Shown here: positions 1-7,352 of the stretch, piece by piece
Numbering within the stretch: the stretch's first letter is position 1
Layout of the letters: every line of letters begins with the position of its first letter
The notes under the pieces: generated by a model
Databases searched by the model: none
What the model saw: only the letters and a program-made list of their open reading frames with translations
What the model was told of the DNA's origin: nothing
NCBI GenBank assembly: GCA_934183155.1
Contig: CAKPSB010000001.1
Coordinates: 62,001-126,000, forward strand
Direction of reading: 5' to 3'
Source of the DNA: an uncultured Bacilli bacterium
GTDB lineage: Bacteria > Bacillota_I > Bacilli_A > RF39 > UBA660
DNA length: 64,000 bases
Position numbers and translations under genes: made by a program

Positions 1-77
1 ATTCATTAAACGAATATATAAAAAAGCATTGCGCCTATGACTGCCGTTACTTTGTCATAAAAAAAATGAAGAGCTAA
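1..77 (+). CDS. 3' end of an upstream gene (partial)
   Basis: An open frame enters from the left edge (frame beginning at base 3) and stops at TAA 75-77. It would end with a basic tail (VIKKMKS). The stop lies inside the 5' arm of a terminator hairpin, an arrangement seen at many real gene ends in this window, which is the main reason to believe it. Only about 24 codons are visible and no family can be recognised. Confidence 0.35.
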   Translation, partial: SLNEYIKKHCAYDCRYFVIKKMKS

Positions 78-101
78 TATCGTTCCAAAAGCTCTTTTTT
101 T
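69..101 (+). terminator. Rho-independent terminator
   Basis: Arms AAGAGCT (69-75) and AGCTCTT (90-96) form a 7-bp stem with a 14-nt loop, followed by a T-run. It separates the upstream gene from the dehydrogenase operon. Confidence 0.6.
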
Positions 102-147
102 ATTTACATATAATACGTAAAGTCAATTCAAAAAAAGTAATAAAATA

Positions 148-175
148 TTCATTCACATTTTAAAAATGATATAAT
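148..175 (+). promoter_or_regulatory. Extended -10 promoter of the dehydrogenase operon
   Basis: TATAAT at 170-175 is preceded by TG at 167-168, giving the extended -10 form TGNTATAAT. The -35 is poor (TTCATT, 148-153, 16-nt spacer). The RBS AGGAGG lies a few bases before the ATG at 203. Confidence 0.6.
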
Positions 176-202
176 GTAAATGTAAAAGAATAGGAGGAAA
201 AA

Positions 203-1357
203 ATGGATAACCGAATAATTTTAAACGAAACATCTTACTTTGGATGGGGTGCTAGAAAAAATCTAGTACCAGAAATTCAAAAAAGACATTTCAAAAAAAT
301 ATTGGTCGTAACTGACAAAACACTAAAAAGCTGTGGTGTTGCCGACATGGTTATTGATGAGTTAAAAAATAATATAGATTTTGATATTTACGATGATGTA
401 AAACCAAATCCTACTATTACTAATTGCCAAAAAGGTATTGATTTTTGCAAAAAAATTAATGCCGATGCCATTGTAGCCATTGGAGGTGGTTCAGTTATTG
501 ATACAGCTAAATGTATTGGTATAGTAACAAAAAACCCAGAATTTTATGATATAAATTCACTTGAAGGTGTTGCTGATACAAAAAATCCTAGCTTACCAAT
601 AATTGCCTTACCAACAACAGCTGGAACCGCTGCTGAAGTAACAATCAATTACGTCATTACAGATGAAAAAAATGTTGTTAAAAGAGTGTGCGTTGATCCA
701 CACGACATTCCAGTGCTTTCAATCATTGACCAAGAATTAATGGCGACAATGCCAAGAATGACAGCCGCCGCAACAGGACTTGATGCTCTAACACATGCTA
801 TGGAAGGATATATTACAAAAGCTCATTGGGAAATGACTGATATGTTCCATTTGAAATCAATGTGCATGACGTATCATAATCTAGAAAAAGCAGTAAACAA
901 AGATAAAAATGCCATAATAAACATGGGAATAAGTCAATACATTGCTGGAATGGGCTTTTCAAATGTAGGATTAGGTATAGTTCATTCTATGGCTCATCAA
1001 CTAGGAGCAACCTATGATGTCGCTCACGGTATAGCATGTTCACTTTTCTTACCATATATTTTAAAATATAATGGTCAAGCTTGTCCTGAAAGATACAGAG
1101 CTATGGCTACAGTATTTGGATTAGAAACCGAAGGAAAATCAGACATGCAATGTGTAGACCTTGTAGTTGATGCCGTTAGAAATTTAGAAAAACGTTTAGG
1201 CGTTCCAACAAAATTAACGGAAATAGAAGGAAAAGAAATCAAAAAAGAAGACTTTGAAATTATGGCTGAAAAAGCTTTCAAAGACCCTTGTACTGGTGGT
1301 AACCCAAGAGAAGTTACAAAAGAAGATATTTTAAGCTTATTTAATGAAGCTTATTAA
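203..1357 (+). CDS. Iron-containing alcohol dehydrogenase (FucO-like)
   Basis: A 384-residue group III alcohol dehydrogenase, the usual length for the family. The N-terminal half has the dinucleotide-binding GGGSVIDTAK motif near residue 95. The C-terminal half carries the metal ligands expected for this family: an Asp in GLDALTHAMEG near residue 190, then histidines in the IVHSMAHQLGA and VAHGIACS segments near residues 258-275. The reaction is NAD(P)H-dependent interconversion of an aldehyde and an alcohol in the cytoplasm. The closest familiar relatives are lactaldehyde reductase and 1,3-propanediol dehydrogenase; the substrate cannot be read from sequence. It is first in a three-gene operon with a FIST protein 9 nt downstream and an aldehyde dehydrogenase after that, so it probably works in aldehyde turnover or fermentation. 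Confidence 0.9.
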   Translation: MDNRIILNETSYFGWGARKNLVPEIQKRHFKKILVVTDKTLKSCGVADMVIDELKNNIDFDIYDDVKPNPTITNCQKGIDFCKKINADAIVAIGGGSVIDTAKCIGIVTKNPEFYDINSLEGVADTKNPSLPIIALPTTAGTAAEVTINYVITDEKNVVKRVCVDPHDIPVLSIIDQELMATMPRMTAAATGLDALTHAMEGYITKAHWEMTDMFHLKSMCMTYHNLEKAVNKDKNAIINMGISQYIAGMGFSNVGLGIVHSMAHQLGATYDVAHGIACSLFLPYILKYNGQACPERYRAMATVFGLETEGKSDMQCVDLVVDAVRNLEKRLGVPTKLTEIEGKEIKKEDFEIMAEKAFKDPCTGGNPREVTKEDILSLFNEAY

Positions 1358-1366
1358 GGAGGAATT

Positions 1367-2545
1367 ATGTTAAAAACAAAAGTTGGTTATAGTGAAAATC
1401 CTGATGCTTATATCTCAGGAGTAGAAACAGCTGAAAAAGCAAATGTTATTGAAAATCCACAAGTAGGACTTTTCTTTACAAGCTGTGCCCAAGATCAAAC
1501 TAAATTAATGGAAGGAGCAAAAAGTGTCTTAGGAGATGTTCCAATAATTGGCTGTACATCATCTGCTGCAATATGCACACAAGACGGATATTTAAACAAA
1601 GAAACTGGATACTCTGGAATGATGCTTTTCGGTGGAGACCTAGAAGTTGTAACCGCTGGTAGTAAGCAAACAGAAGAAACACCAAGAGAAGTTGGTAGAA
1701 GAGTTGCTAAAGAAGCTATCAGTAAAATAAAAGGAGAAGATACAGAACCAGATTTCATGTTCATGACTGCTTCACCAGCCAATGAAGAAGAATACTTAAG
1801 TGGTATTGAAGATGTTATCGGAAATATTCCAGTATTTGGTGGTTCAGCTGCCGATAATACAGTCGAAGGAAAATGGAGTATTCTAAACGACGGTGAAAGT
1901 TATGCTGACGGTGTTGCCATTGCTATTTTCTACACTGATGGTGAAATGAAAAACTTATACACCGGAGCTTATAACGAAACAAATAATGCTGGTATAATTA
2001 CTAAAGTTAAAGACGAAAGAACATTAGTTGAAATAGACCATGAACCAGCTTTGAAAAAATATTCTGAATGGACTGGAAAACCAATAGAAAAATTAATGGG
2101 AGCAAACTTACTTACTGAATCAATATGTGCTCCACTAGGAGTCAAAGATCCAATCGGTAAAGTTACTGCCGTTCGTCACCCAATGCATGGAAACGATGAT
2201 TTATCTATTAATATTGGTGCTAACTTAGTAGAAAACACAGCAATCATAGAGTTAACAAATACACCAGAAGGAATATTAAACGCTAATGAAGAAACAATAG
2301 AAAAATTAAATAAATTAATGACTAGCACTCCAAATAGTTATTTCTTAGTTCACTGTGGTGGTAGAAGATTAGGACTAGCCTTAGCTAAAATCGAAGATCA
2401 AATATTTAGCGTTGTAAAAAAAGCCATACCAGACAAAGAATTTTTAATGGTATTTACATTTGGCGAATATGGAGTAGGCGATCACTCATCTAATACAGTT
2501 GGAGGATTATCACTTTCATTTACTGGATTTGGAGGTAATGAATAA
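1367..2545 (+). CDS. FIST-domain protein
   Basis: A 392-residue soluble protein with the two-part FIST layout. The FIST_N region covers roughly residues 30-220 and includes a GCTSSAAIC segment near residue 62 and an FGGSAADN segment near 158. The FIST_C region covers roughly 235-375 and ends in a FGEYGVGD...SNTVGG segment. FIST domains are known as putative small-ligand sensing modules, often fused to signalling proteins or found near amino-acid or metabolite enzymes. Here the domain stands alone, with no kinase, cyclase or methyl-accepting partner, between an alcohol dehydrogenase and an aldehyde dehydrogenase. Its stop is directly followed by the GTG of the next gene, and its own 3' end supplies that gene's GGAGGT. 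A role as ligand-binding partner of the two dehydrogenases is inference. Confidence 0.8.
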   Translation: MLKTKVGYSENPDAYISGVETAEKANVIENPQVGLFFTSCAQDQTKLMEGAKSVLGDVPIIGCTSSAAICTQDGYLNKETGYSGMMLFGGDLEVVTAGSKQTEETPREVGRRVAKEAISKIKGEDTEPDFMFMTASPANEEEYLSGIEDVIGNIPVFGGSAADNTVEGKWSILNDGESYADGVAIAIFYTDGEMKNLYTGAYNETNNAGIITKVKDERTLVEIDHEPALKKYSEWTGKPIEKLMGANLLTESICAPLGVKDPIGKVTAVRHPMHGNDDLSINIGANLVENTAIIELTNTPEGILNANEETIEKLNKLMTSTPNSYFLVHCGGRRLGLALAKIEDQIFSVVKKAIPDKEFLMVFTFGEYGVGDHSSNTVGGLSLSFTGFGGNE

Positions 2546-3982
2546 GTGGCAAAAAATTTAATAGGAAATAGTTGGGTTGACGCTTCTGACGGTAAAACAA
2601 TAGACGTCTTAAATCCAGCTACAAAGACATTAATAGATACAGTTCCTGATACTACAAAAGAAGATTGCGATAACGCCGTAAAAGCTGCAATTGAAGGACA
2701 AAAACAATGGTCAAAAAAATCAATTACAGAAAGAGCCGACATTTTAATGAAGTTCGCAGCGTTAGTAGAAAAAAACAAAGATGAACTTGCCAAATTATTA
2801 AGCGATGAAACAGGTAAACCAATAGCAGAAGCTATAGGCGAGATTGCCAACGTTCAAATAGCAATGCCTGCTTTTTGCGAAAGAGCAAAACATGAATATG
2901 GTTTAGTCATTCCAAAAGGAACAGAAAAAGGACAAGAAGGAACAATTCAATATACTCAACAATACCCACTAGGTGTAGTAGTTGCCGTTATTCCATTTAA
3001 TTTTCCAAGTGACTTATTCTGTCAAAAAGTACCACCAGCTTTATTAATGGGCAATAGCGTAATCCTAAAGCCATCAGCTCATAATCCACTTACACTAACT
3101 AAGTATACAGAATTATTAATTGAAGCAGGTGTACCAATGGGCACAATTAATTTACTTAATGGTGCTGGAGGAGAAGCTGTTCAAACCTTAGCGGAAAATC
3201 CAGGCGTTAATTTAGTAAGTTTAACAGGCTCTACCATTGCTGGTAGTGAAACTATGGCAAAATGTGCAAAAAATATTACACACGTAACCTTAGAATTAGG
3301 TGGAAACGATGCCTTTATTTTACACAATGATGCTGATATTGACCTAGCAGTAAAAGAAGTTGTTTGGGGTAGATTATATAATACTGGACAAGTTTGTTGT
3401 GCTTCTAAACGCTTCCTTGTACATAAAGATGTAAAAGAAGAATTTATTAAAAAACTAGTAGAAACATTCAGAAATATTCCAGTTAAAATGCCAAGTGATC
3501 CAACCGCTAAAATAGGTTGCTTAATTAGTGAAGATGCAGCCATTAAAGTAGAAAAACAAGTAAATGATACTGTAGCAGGCGGAGCCAAAATAATTTTTGG
3601 TGGAAGAAGAAAAGGTGCATTTTATGAACCAACCATATTAGACAATGTAACTAAAGATATGGACGTAGCCAAAGATATGGAAATATTTGGCCCAGTAGTA
3701 CCAATAATCGAATATGAAAACATTGAAGAAGCTATTGAAATAGCCAATCAATCAAGTTATGGACTTTGTGGATGCATTTTCTCAAATAATATGAAAACTT
3801 GTCAATATGTCGCTGAAAATTTAGAATGTGGTGGTGTTACTATTAATGGTGCTTCATTCTTCAGATCATTTGAAATGCCATTTGGTGGATGGAAACATTC
3901 AGGAATAGGCAATGAAGGCGTTATGACAAGCTTAAAAGAAATGAGTAGAACAAAAACAATCGTTTTAAAAAATATAATATAA
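2546..3982 (+). CDS. NAD(P)-dependent aldehyde dehydrogenase
   Basis: A 478-residue aldehyde dehydrogenase superfamily enzyme, full length. Seen in order: the cofactor-binding segment around VIPFNFPSD (near residue 150), the GSTIAGS turn (near 229), the catalytic Glu in LELGGND (near 251) and the catalytic Cys in the NTGQVCCASKR segment (near 283-285). It oxidises an aldehyde to the acid; overall it resembles lactaldehyde or succinate-semialdehyde dehydrogenases, but substrate is not determined. The start is GTG, chosen because it follows the FIST stop directly and has GGAGGT at 2531-2536. Third gene of the operon, closed by a strong terminator at 3993. Together with the FucO-like enzyme it would interconvert alcohol, aldehyde and acid. 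Confidence 0.9.
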   Translation: MAKNLIGNSWVDASDGKTIDVLNPATKTLIDTVPDTTKEDCDNAVKAAIEGQKQWSKKSITERADILMKFAALVEKNKDELAKLLSDETGKPIAEAIGEIANVQIAMPAFCERAKHEYGLVIPKGTEKGQEGTIQYTQQYPLGVVVAVIPFNFPSDLFCQKVPPALLMGNSVILKPSAHNPLTLTKYTELLIEAGVPMGTINLLNGAGGEAVQTLAENPGVNLVSLTGSTIAGSETMAKCAKNITHVTLELGGNDAFILHNDADIDLAVKEVVWGRLYNTGQVCCASKRFLVHKDVKEEFIKKLVETFRNIPVKMPSDPTAKIGCLISEDAAIKVEKQVNDTVAGGAKIIFGGRRKGAFYEPTILDNVTKDMDVAKDMEIFGPVVPIIEYENIEEAIEIANQSSYGLCGCIFSNNMKTCQYVAENLECGGVTINGASFFRSFEMPFGGWKHSGIGNEGVMTSLKEMSRTKTIVLKNII

Positions 3983-3992
3983 ATTTCAAAGG

Positions 3993-4013
3993 GAAAGCAA
4001 AGCTTTCTTTTTT
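3993..4013 (+). terminator. Rho-independent terminator
   Basis: GAAAGC (3993-3998), loop AAA, GCTTTC (4002-4007), followed by a T-run to 4013. It ends the dehydrogenase operon. Confidence 0.85.
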
Positions 4014-4068
4014 ATATAATAAAAAATTCATAAAACATTAATAATAAAACTGCAAATGAACAAAAACA

Positions 4069-4077
4069 TGATATAAT
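4069..4077 (+). promoter_or_regulatory. Extended -10 promoter
   Basis: TGATATAAT, an extended -10 (TATAAT at 4072-4077), with no good -35. It lies 22 nt before the ATG at 4100. Confidence 0.55.
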
Positions 4078-4099
4078 AACCATAGAACGGAGAGATCAT

Positions 4100-5293
4100 A
4101 TGGCAAGTAAAATTGAAAAATTAAAAGAAGATTATAAAAATAAGCAGCCATTATTATTAAATGGAACATATGTTAATAGTGATGATAAAACGTATGAAAA
4201 CACATATGAAAAATTAATGTGGTTATTTTACTTAGAAGAAAGATATACAAATAAAAAACCATTAAAATACATTTATGAAAAAAATCAAAAAAAAGAAGAA
4301 ATATATATAGGCTCTACCCACGAAAAATATGAAGAAGCGTATAACACTTTAAAAAAGCAATCCCCACAAAAAAAAGTAAATCATTCCAATGAGTTAAACA
4401 AAGAATATATTATTTTTAAACAAAATGGCTATATAAATATAGTTGGTGATTTTGACACTGACTTTGTTTTAGATAACATCTCAAAACTAGATAGTCCAAT
4501 ATTAAATGAAATTGATCCAAATGAAATAAAAGGAATAAATCTATATAATAATTTAGTCTATGGCAAAAAAAACGCCTTAAATGGTTTAAATATCACCGTT
4601 GACGCTGAAACAGATGGCTCATTAACAATAAACGAAAATATAAAATTAGAGCATCATAATAAAAAAGACAACAAAGATTATAGTGGACTTGATATTATTC
4701 CTGAAAGTGAAGTAAAAATGGATTTAGAAAATAAAGCACCAAATATACCAAAAGACGCTAAGAAAATAAAAAAAAGGAAGAAAGCAAAATTACCATTAAT
4801 TAACAAATTTAAAAAATTAAAAAAATGGCAAAAAGCCATGGTAATTGCTGGAATAATAGCTTTAATAGGTACAGGAGCATTCCTATTAGCTCCACATATG
4901 ATAGCCACGCTTAATAATGTATTTGGGCAAAGCACAACCGCCGTTGATAATGTAAATGTCATAAGTGGAACTCAAAGTGTACTTAATCAAACACCAAATT
5001 TAGATTATAATCACATTGAAACCGGTCACCAAGTATTTAACAATGCCTATGATGCCGTTAGCAATTCAAATCAATTAGTTGCCAATCACTGGTTTAATAA
5101 TAATCCAGTTGACGTATTTAATACAGCAACAAATCAATATATGGGATTAACCAAAGCCCAGTTAACTGATCCTAATTTTATGGCTGAACTAGCCAAAGAT
5201 CCCAACAATACTGTTTTATTAGGTGAAAGTATTCAAGAACCATCAGGCTTCGTCAATTTAAATGATGTAATCTCATCTATTAAAATGAAATAA
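4100..5293 (+). CDS. Single-pass membrane protein sharing its C-terminal domain with the T7SS hydrolases
   Basis: A 397-residue protein not assignable to a named family. Residues 1-245 are hydrophilic, Lys/Asn/Glu-rich and predicted cytoplasmic. A basic patch (KKIKKRKKAK) precedes one membrane segment at about 249-268. The remaining 130 residues are predicted outside. Residues about 301-394 match, in order, the middle domain of the proteins at 17263 and 25339: an acidic DY/DF start, DAVS, NPxDV, LTKAQLxD, MAxLA and SGFVxLNxV. It is the first gene of the T4SS block, just upstream of the pilin promoter. The topology resembles VirB8-type scaffolds, but no VirB8 fold can be claimed. Inference: an anchor or docking protein linking the secretion machinery to exported proteins carrying the same domain. 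Confidence 0.75.
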   Translation: MASKIEKLKEDYKNKQPLLLNGTYVNSDDKTYENTYEKLMWLFYLEERYTNKKPLKYIYEKNQKKEEIYIGSTHEKYEEAYNTLKKQSPQKKVNHSNELNKEYIIFKQNGYINIVGDFDTDFVLDNISKLDSPILNEIDPNEIKGINLYNNLVYGKKNALNGLNITVDAETDGSLTINENIKLEHHNKKDNKDYSGLDIIPESEVKMDLENKAPNIPKDAKKIKKRKKAKLPLINKFKKLKKWQKAMVIAGIIALIGTGAFLLAPHMIATLNNVFGQSTTAVDNVNVISGTQSVLNQTPNLDYNHIETGHQVFNNAYDAVSNSNQLVANHWFNNNPVDVFNTATNQYMGLTKAQLTDPNFMAELAKDPNNTVLLGESIQEPSGFVNLNDVISSIKMK

Positions 5294-5341
5294 AGTTAAA
5301 CAAATATTTACATAGAAAACAAATCTATAATAAGCAATTTA

Positions 5342-5370
5342 TTGACATCATGCCCAAAATGGGGTATATT
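5342..5370 (+). promoter_or_regulatory. Consensus sigma-A promoter of the pilin genes
   Basis: TTGACA (5342-5347), 17-nt spacer, TATATT (5365-5370). This promoter overlaps an in-frame upstream ATG at 5350 and argues that translation starts at 5398, not 5350. Confidence 0.8.
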
Positions 5371-5397
5371 AAATACATAAGTAAAAGGAGGATTTAT

Positions 5398-5748
5398 ATG
5401 AATTTATTTAACACATTAGAATATTGTACTGACGTTATTGAAGGCGGTATTCCTGATGGAATAGGTAACTTAGTTGGTTTAATTGTAAAAGCTATTCAAA
5501 TAGTTGTTCCTATTTTGTTAATCATATGGGGAATGCTTGATTTTGCCAAAGCAATCATTGGACAAAATGAAGACAAAATAAAAGAAGGTCAAAAACTTTT
5601 TTTCAAAAGATTAATAGCAGCCATTGTTGTATTCTTAGTAGTTACAATTGTTCAATTAGCTATTACCATAGCAGCTAGCATAAATGGTGAAGGTAACCAA
5701 GCTAGTAGTGCATGGGGATGTGCAAAACAATTAATTAGCGGAAAATAA
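5398..5748 (+). CDS. VirB2/TrbC-like pilin subunit 1
   Basis: A 116-residue protein with two hydrophobic helices, at about residues 23-48 (IVVPILLIIWGMLDFAKAI) and 64-88, separated by a short charged loop (NEDKIKEGQKLFFKR). This is the hairpin shape of VirB2/TrbC T4SS pilins. The ATG at 5398 is chosen for its AAGGAGG at 5385-5391 and because a consensus promoter covers the alternative upstream start. The next gene, 21 nt downstream, encodes a close relative, so the pair looks like a tandem duplication. In a monoderm T4SS such subunits build the surface pilus or the conduit through the wall. A single Cys in the C-terminal SAWGCAKQL is matched in the neighbour (DIWSCSKKF). Confidence 0.7.
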   Translation: MNLFNTLEYCTDVIEGGIPDGIGNLVGLIVKAIQIVVPILLIIWGMLDFAKAIIGQNEDKIKEGQKLFFKRLIAAIVVFLVVTIVQLAITIAASINGEGNQASSAWGCAKQLISGK

Positions 5749-5769
5749 TTTAAGAAAGTAGGGTTACTG

Positions 5770-6165
5770 ATGAATTTAATTAGTGTACTTGAAGTTACAG
5801 CAACCAATTCAACATTATGTGAAGGAATACTTGTTCCTAATGCCATGTTTAATGTAGTTGCCACAATTGTAAAATTAATTAAAATAGCTGTTCCTATATT
5901 ACTAGTAATATGGGGAATGCTTGATTTTACTAAATCCGTAATTGCAAAGAAAGAGGAAGACATAAAAAAATATCAAAAAGCATTTGTTTCTCGTTTAATT
6001 TCTGCTTTAGTAGTCTTCTTATTAATATTTGTCGTTCAATTTGCCGTAAACTTAATTTCCGGTGTTGAAGATAAATCAAATGCTGATGGACAAACTGTTA
6101 GTGATATATGGAGTTGCAGTAAAAAATTTATTAATGGTGTTGATACATCAGATAAAACAGAGTAA
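5770..6165 (+). CDS. VirB2/TrbC-like pilin subunit 2
   Basis: A 131-residue paralogue of the preceding protein, with the same IxxAVPILLxIWGMLDFxK first helix (about 32-58), a charged loop (KKEEDIKKYQKAFVSR) and a second helix (about 77-98). The C-terminal WSCSKKF lines up with WGCAKQL of subunit 1. The N-terminal extension is longer. Same transcription unit, ended by a terminator whose 5' arm begins at the stop codon. Confidence 0.7.
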   Translation: MNLISVLEVTATNSTLCEGILVPNAMFNVVATIVKLIKIAVPILLVIWGMLDFTKSVIAKKEEDIKKYQKAFVSRLISALVVFLLIFVVQFAVNLISGVEDKSNADGQTVSDIWSCSKKFINGVDTSDKTE

Positions 6166-6192
6166 AGAATTACAAAATGTAATTCTTTTTTC
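6165..6192 (+). terminator. Rho-independent terminator
   Basis: AAGAATTAC (6165-6173), loop AAAAT, GTAATTCTT (6179-6187) and a T-run. It separates the two small pilin genes from the next unit, which has its own promoter, and may let the pilins be made in excess. Confidence 0.85.
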
Positions 6193-6221
6193 ATATTTTG
6201 TAAAGTTTTTGCCAAAGCTTA

Positions 6222-6250
6222 TTTGCTGGTTTACACATTTGTGTTATAAT
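6222..6250 (+). promoter_or_regulatory. Extended -10 promoter of the T4SS core operon
   Basis: TTTGCT (6222-6227), 17-nt spacer, TATAAT (6245-6250) preceded by TGT, giving an extended -10. It overlaps an in-frame upstream ATG at 6249, so the gene must start later, at 6285. Confidence 0.7.
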
Positions 6251-6284
6251 GATATTGTATTTAACTAAAGGTAAGGGATTATAT

Positions 6285-7331
6285 ATGAACAAAAAGATTA
6301 ATAAATTTATTTTACTGTCTATTTTCATTTTAACTTTGTTTTTTAAAGTAAACATTGTTAATGCAACTGATTGTTCATATGGTGCAGTTTGTACATATGA
6401 ATTTTGTGGCAGACGTGATTCAGCTCAACCAGGAAGTCTTGGTGTAAGCTGCCCAAACAATAGTGGCAATGTCATTTTAAATATTGCTTTTAGATGTTCA
6501 GATGAAAGTTCGCCTGCTTCAAGCTGTAAATCGTTTGTTTCATGGGCTGCAGCTGCAAAAAATAACGGAACTAGTCACGGAAATATTGAATGGGGTAATT
6601 ATGATGAGGCTTTTAATAACATTGATCATTATTCTTTTACACAGCCAAATAATTCTCCACTAGCAACTGATACAATAAAGGCTAAATTTAATAAAAATGG
6701 GAAAGTCACTTGTTTGGCGCTTTATGCAAGTCTTACCAATGGTATGAGTGATAATAATTATAAATTTAGTTTTAAAAAAGATGGAGGAAAATATGTTTCA
6801 CCTTCAAAAACCACCTGTATTTCTAAAGAACAGAGTAATGATGAAATAAACTCTCAAATGAAAAGCAGCGGTGAAAGTCAAGCGGACAATACATCGTCAG
6901 ATAATATTCAAGAAACAATTGAAAATGCAAAAGGAAATAATAGTGCTTGTGATGAAGAATGCCGAAAAAAAATAATTAACTGGGCTAAAGCAGAAGGATA
7001 TAATACTAATTCTGAAATTGGGGATCCTTGTAATGCAATTAGTGGCACAGTGACAAAAATATTACAATCAATATTTTTGCTAATAAGCGTTGTTGGAATT
7101 GTATTATTAGTAGCTATGACAGCTATAAGCTTTGTAAAAGCCATTGTTGCTTCAGATGATAACAAAATTAAAGATGCCGCAAAAGGCTTAAAGACGAGAA
7201 TAATTGTAATAATCATTTTACTTGTTTTGCCAGTGCTTTTAAGTTTTATAATTAACATAGTAAATAGTAATTCTACTGGTAAAATAAAAATTGGCTCTGA
7301 TGGAAAAGTATTCTGTGATGTTACAAAGTGA
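6285..7331 (+). CDS. Secreted-domain/TrbC-like pilin fusion protein
   Basis: A 348-residue protein. Residues 1-28 form a signal peptide (MNKKINKF, hydrophobic core, cleavage expected near VNA-TDC). A Cys-rich, polar extracellular domain follows (about 29-245), with repeated Cys (CSYGAVC, CGRR, CPNN, CSDE, CKSF, CLAL, CISK, CDEEC). The last 90 residues contain two membrane helices (about 258-288 and 303-327) around a DDNKIKDAAKGLKTR loop, the same hairpin as the two VirB2-like pilins upstream. The ATG at 6285 is chosen over 6249 because the promoter covers the latter and the signal peptide begins here. Possibly a surface tip or adhesin presented through a pilin-type anchor. Function is inference; the architecture is seen directly. 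Confidence 0.65.
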   Translation: MNKKINKFILLSIFILTLFFKVNIVNATDCSYGAVCTYEFCGRRDSAQPGSLGVSCPNNSGNVILNIAFRCSDESSPASSCKSFVSWAAAAKNNGTSHGNIEWGNYDEAFNNIDHYSFTQPNNSPLATDTIKAKFNKNGKVTCLALYASLTNGMSDNNYKFSFKKDGGKYVSPSKTTCISKEQSNDEINSQMKSSGESQADNTSSDNIQETIENAKGNNSACDEECRKKIINWAKAEGYNTNSEIGDPCNAISGTVTKILQSIFLLISVVGIVLLVAMTAISFVKAIVASDDNKIKDAAKGLKTRIIVIIILLVLPVLLSFIINIVNSNSTGKIKIGSDGKVFCDVTK

Positions 7332-7352
7332 AAATAGTTAGGAGGTATATAC

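Noticed and set aside
5350..5397. Upstream in-frame start for the first pilin gene
   Set aside because: A consensus promoter (5342-5370) covers it, and AAGGAGG is placed for the ATG at 5398.
6249..6284. Upstream in-frame start for the pilin-fusion gene
   Set aside because: It overlaps the -10 element, and the signal peptide starts at 6285.
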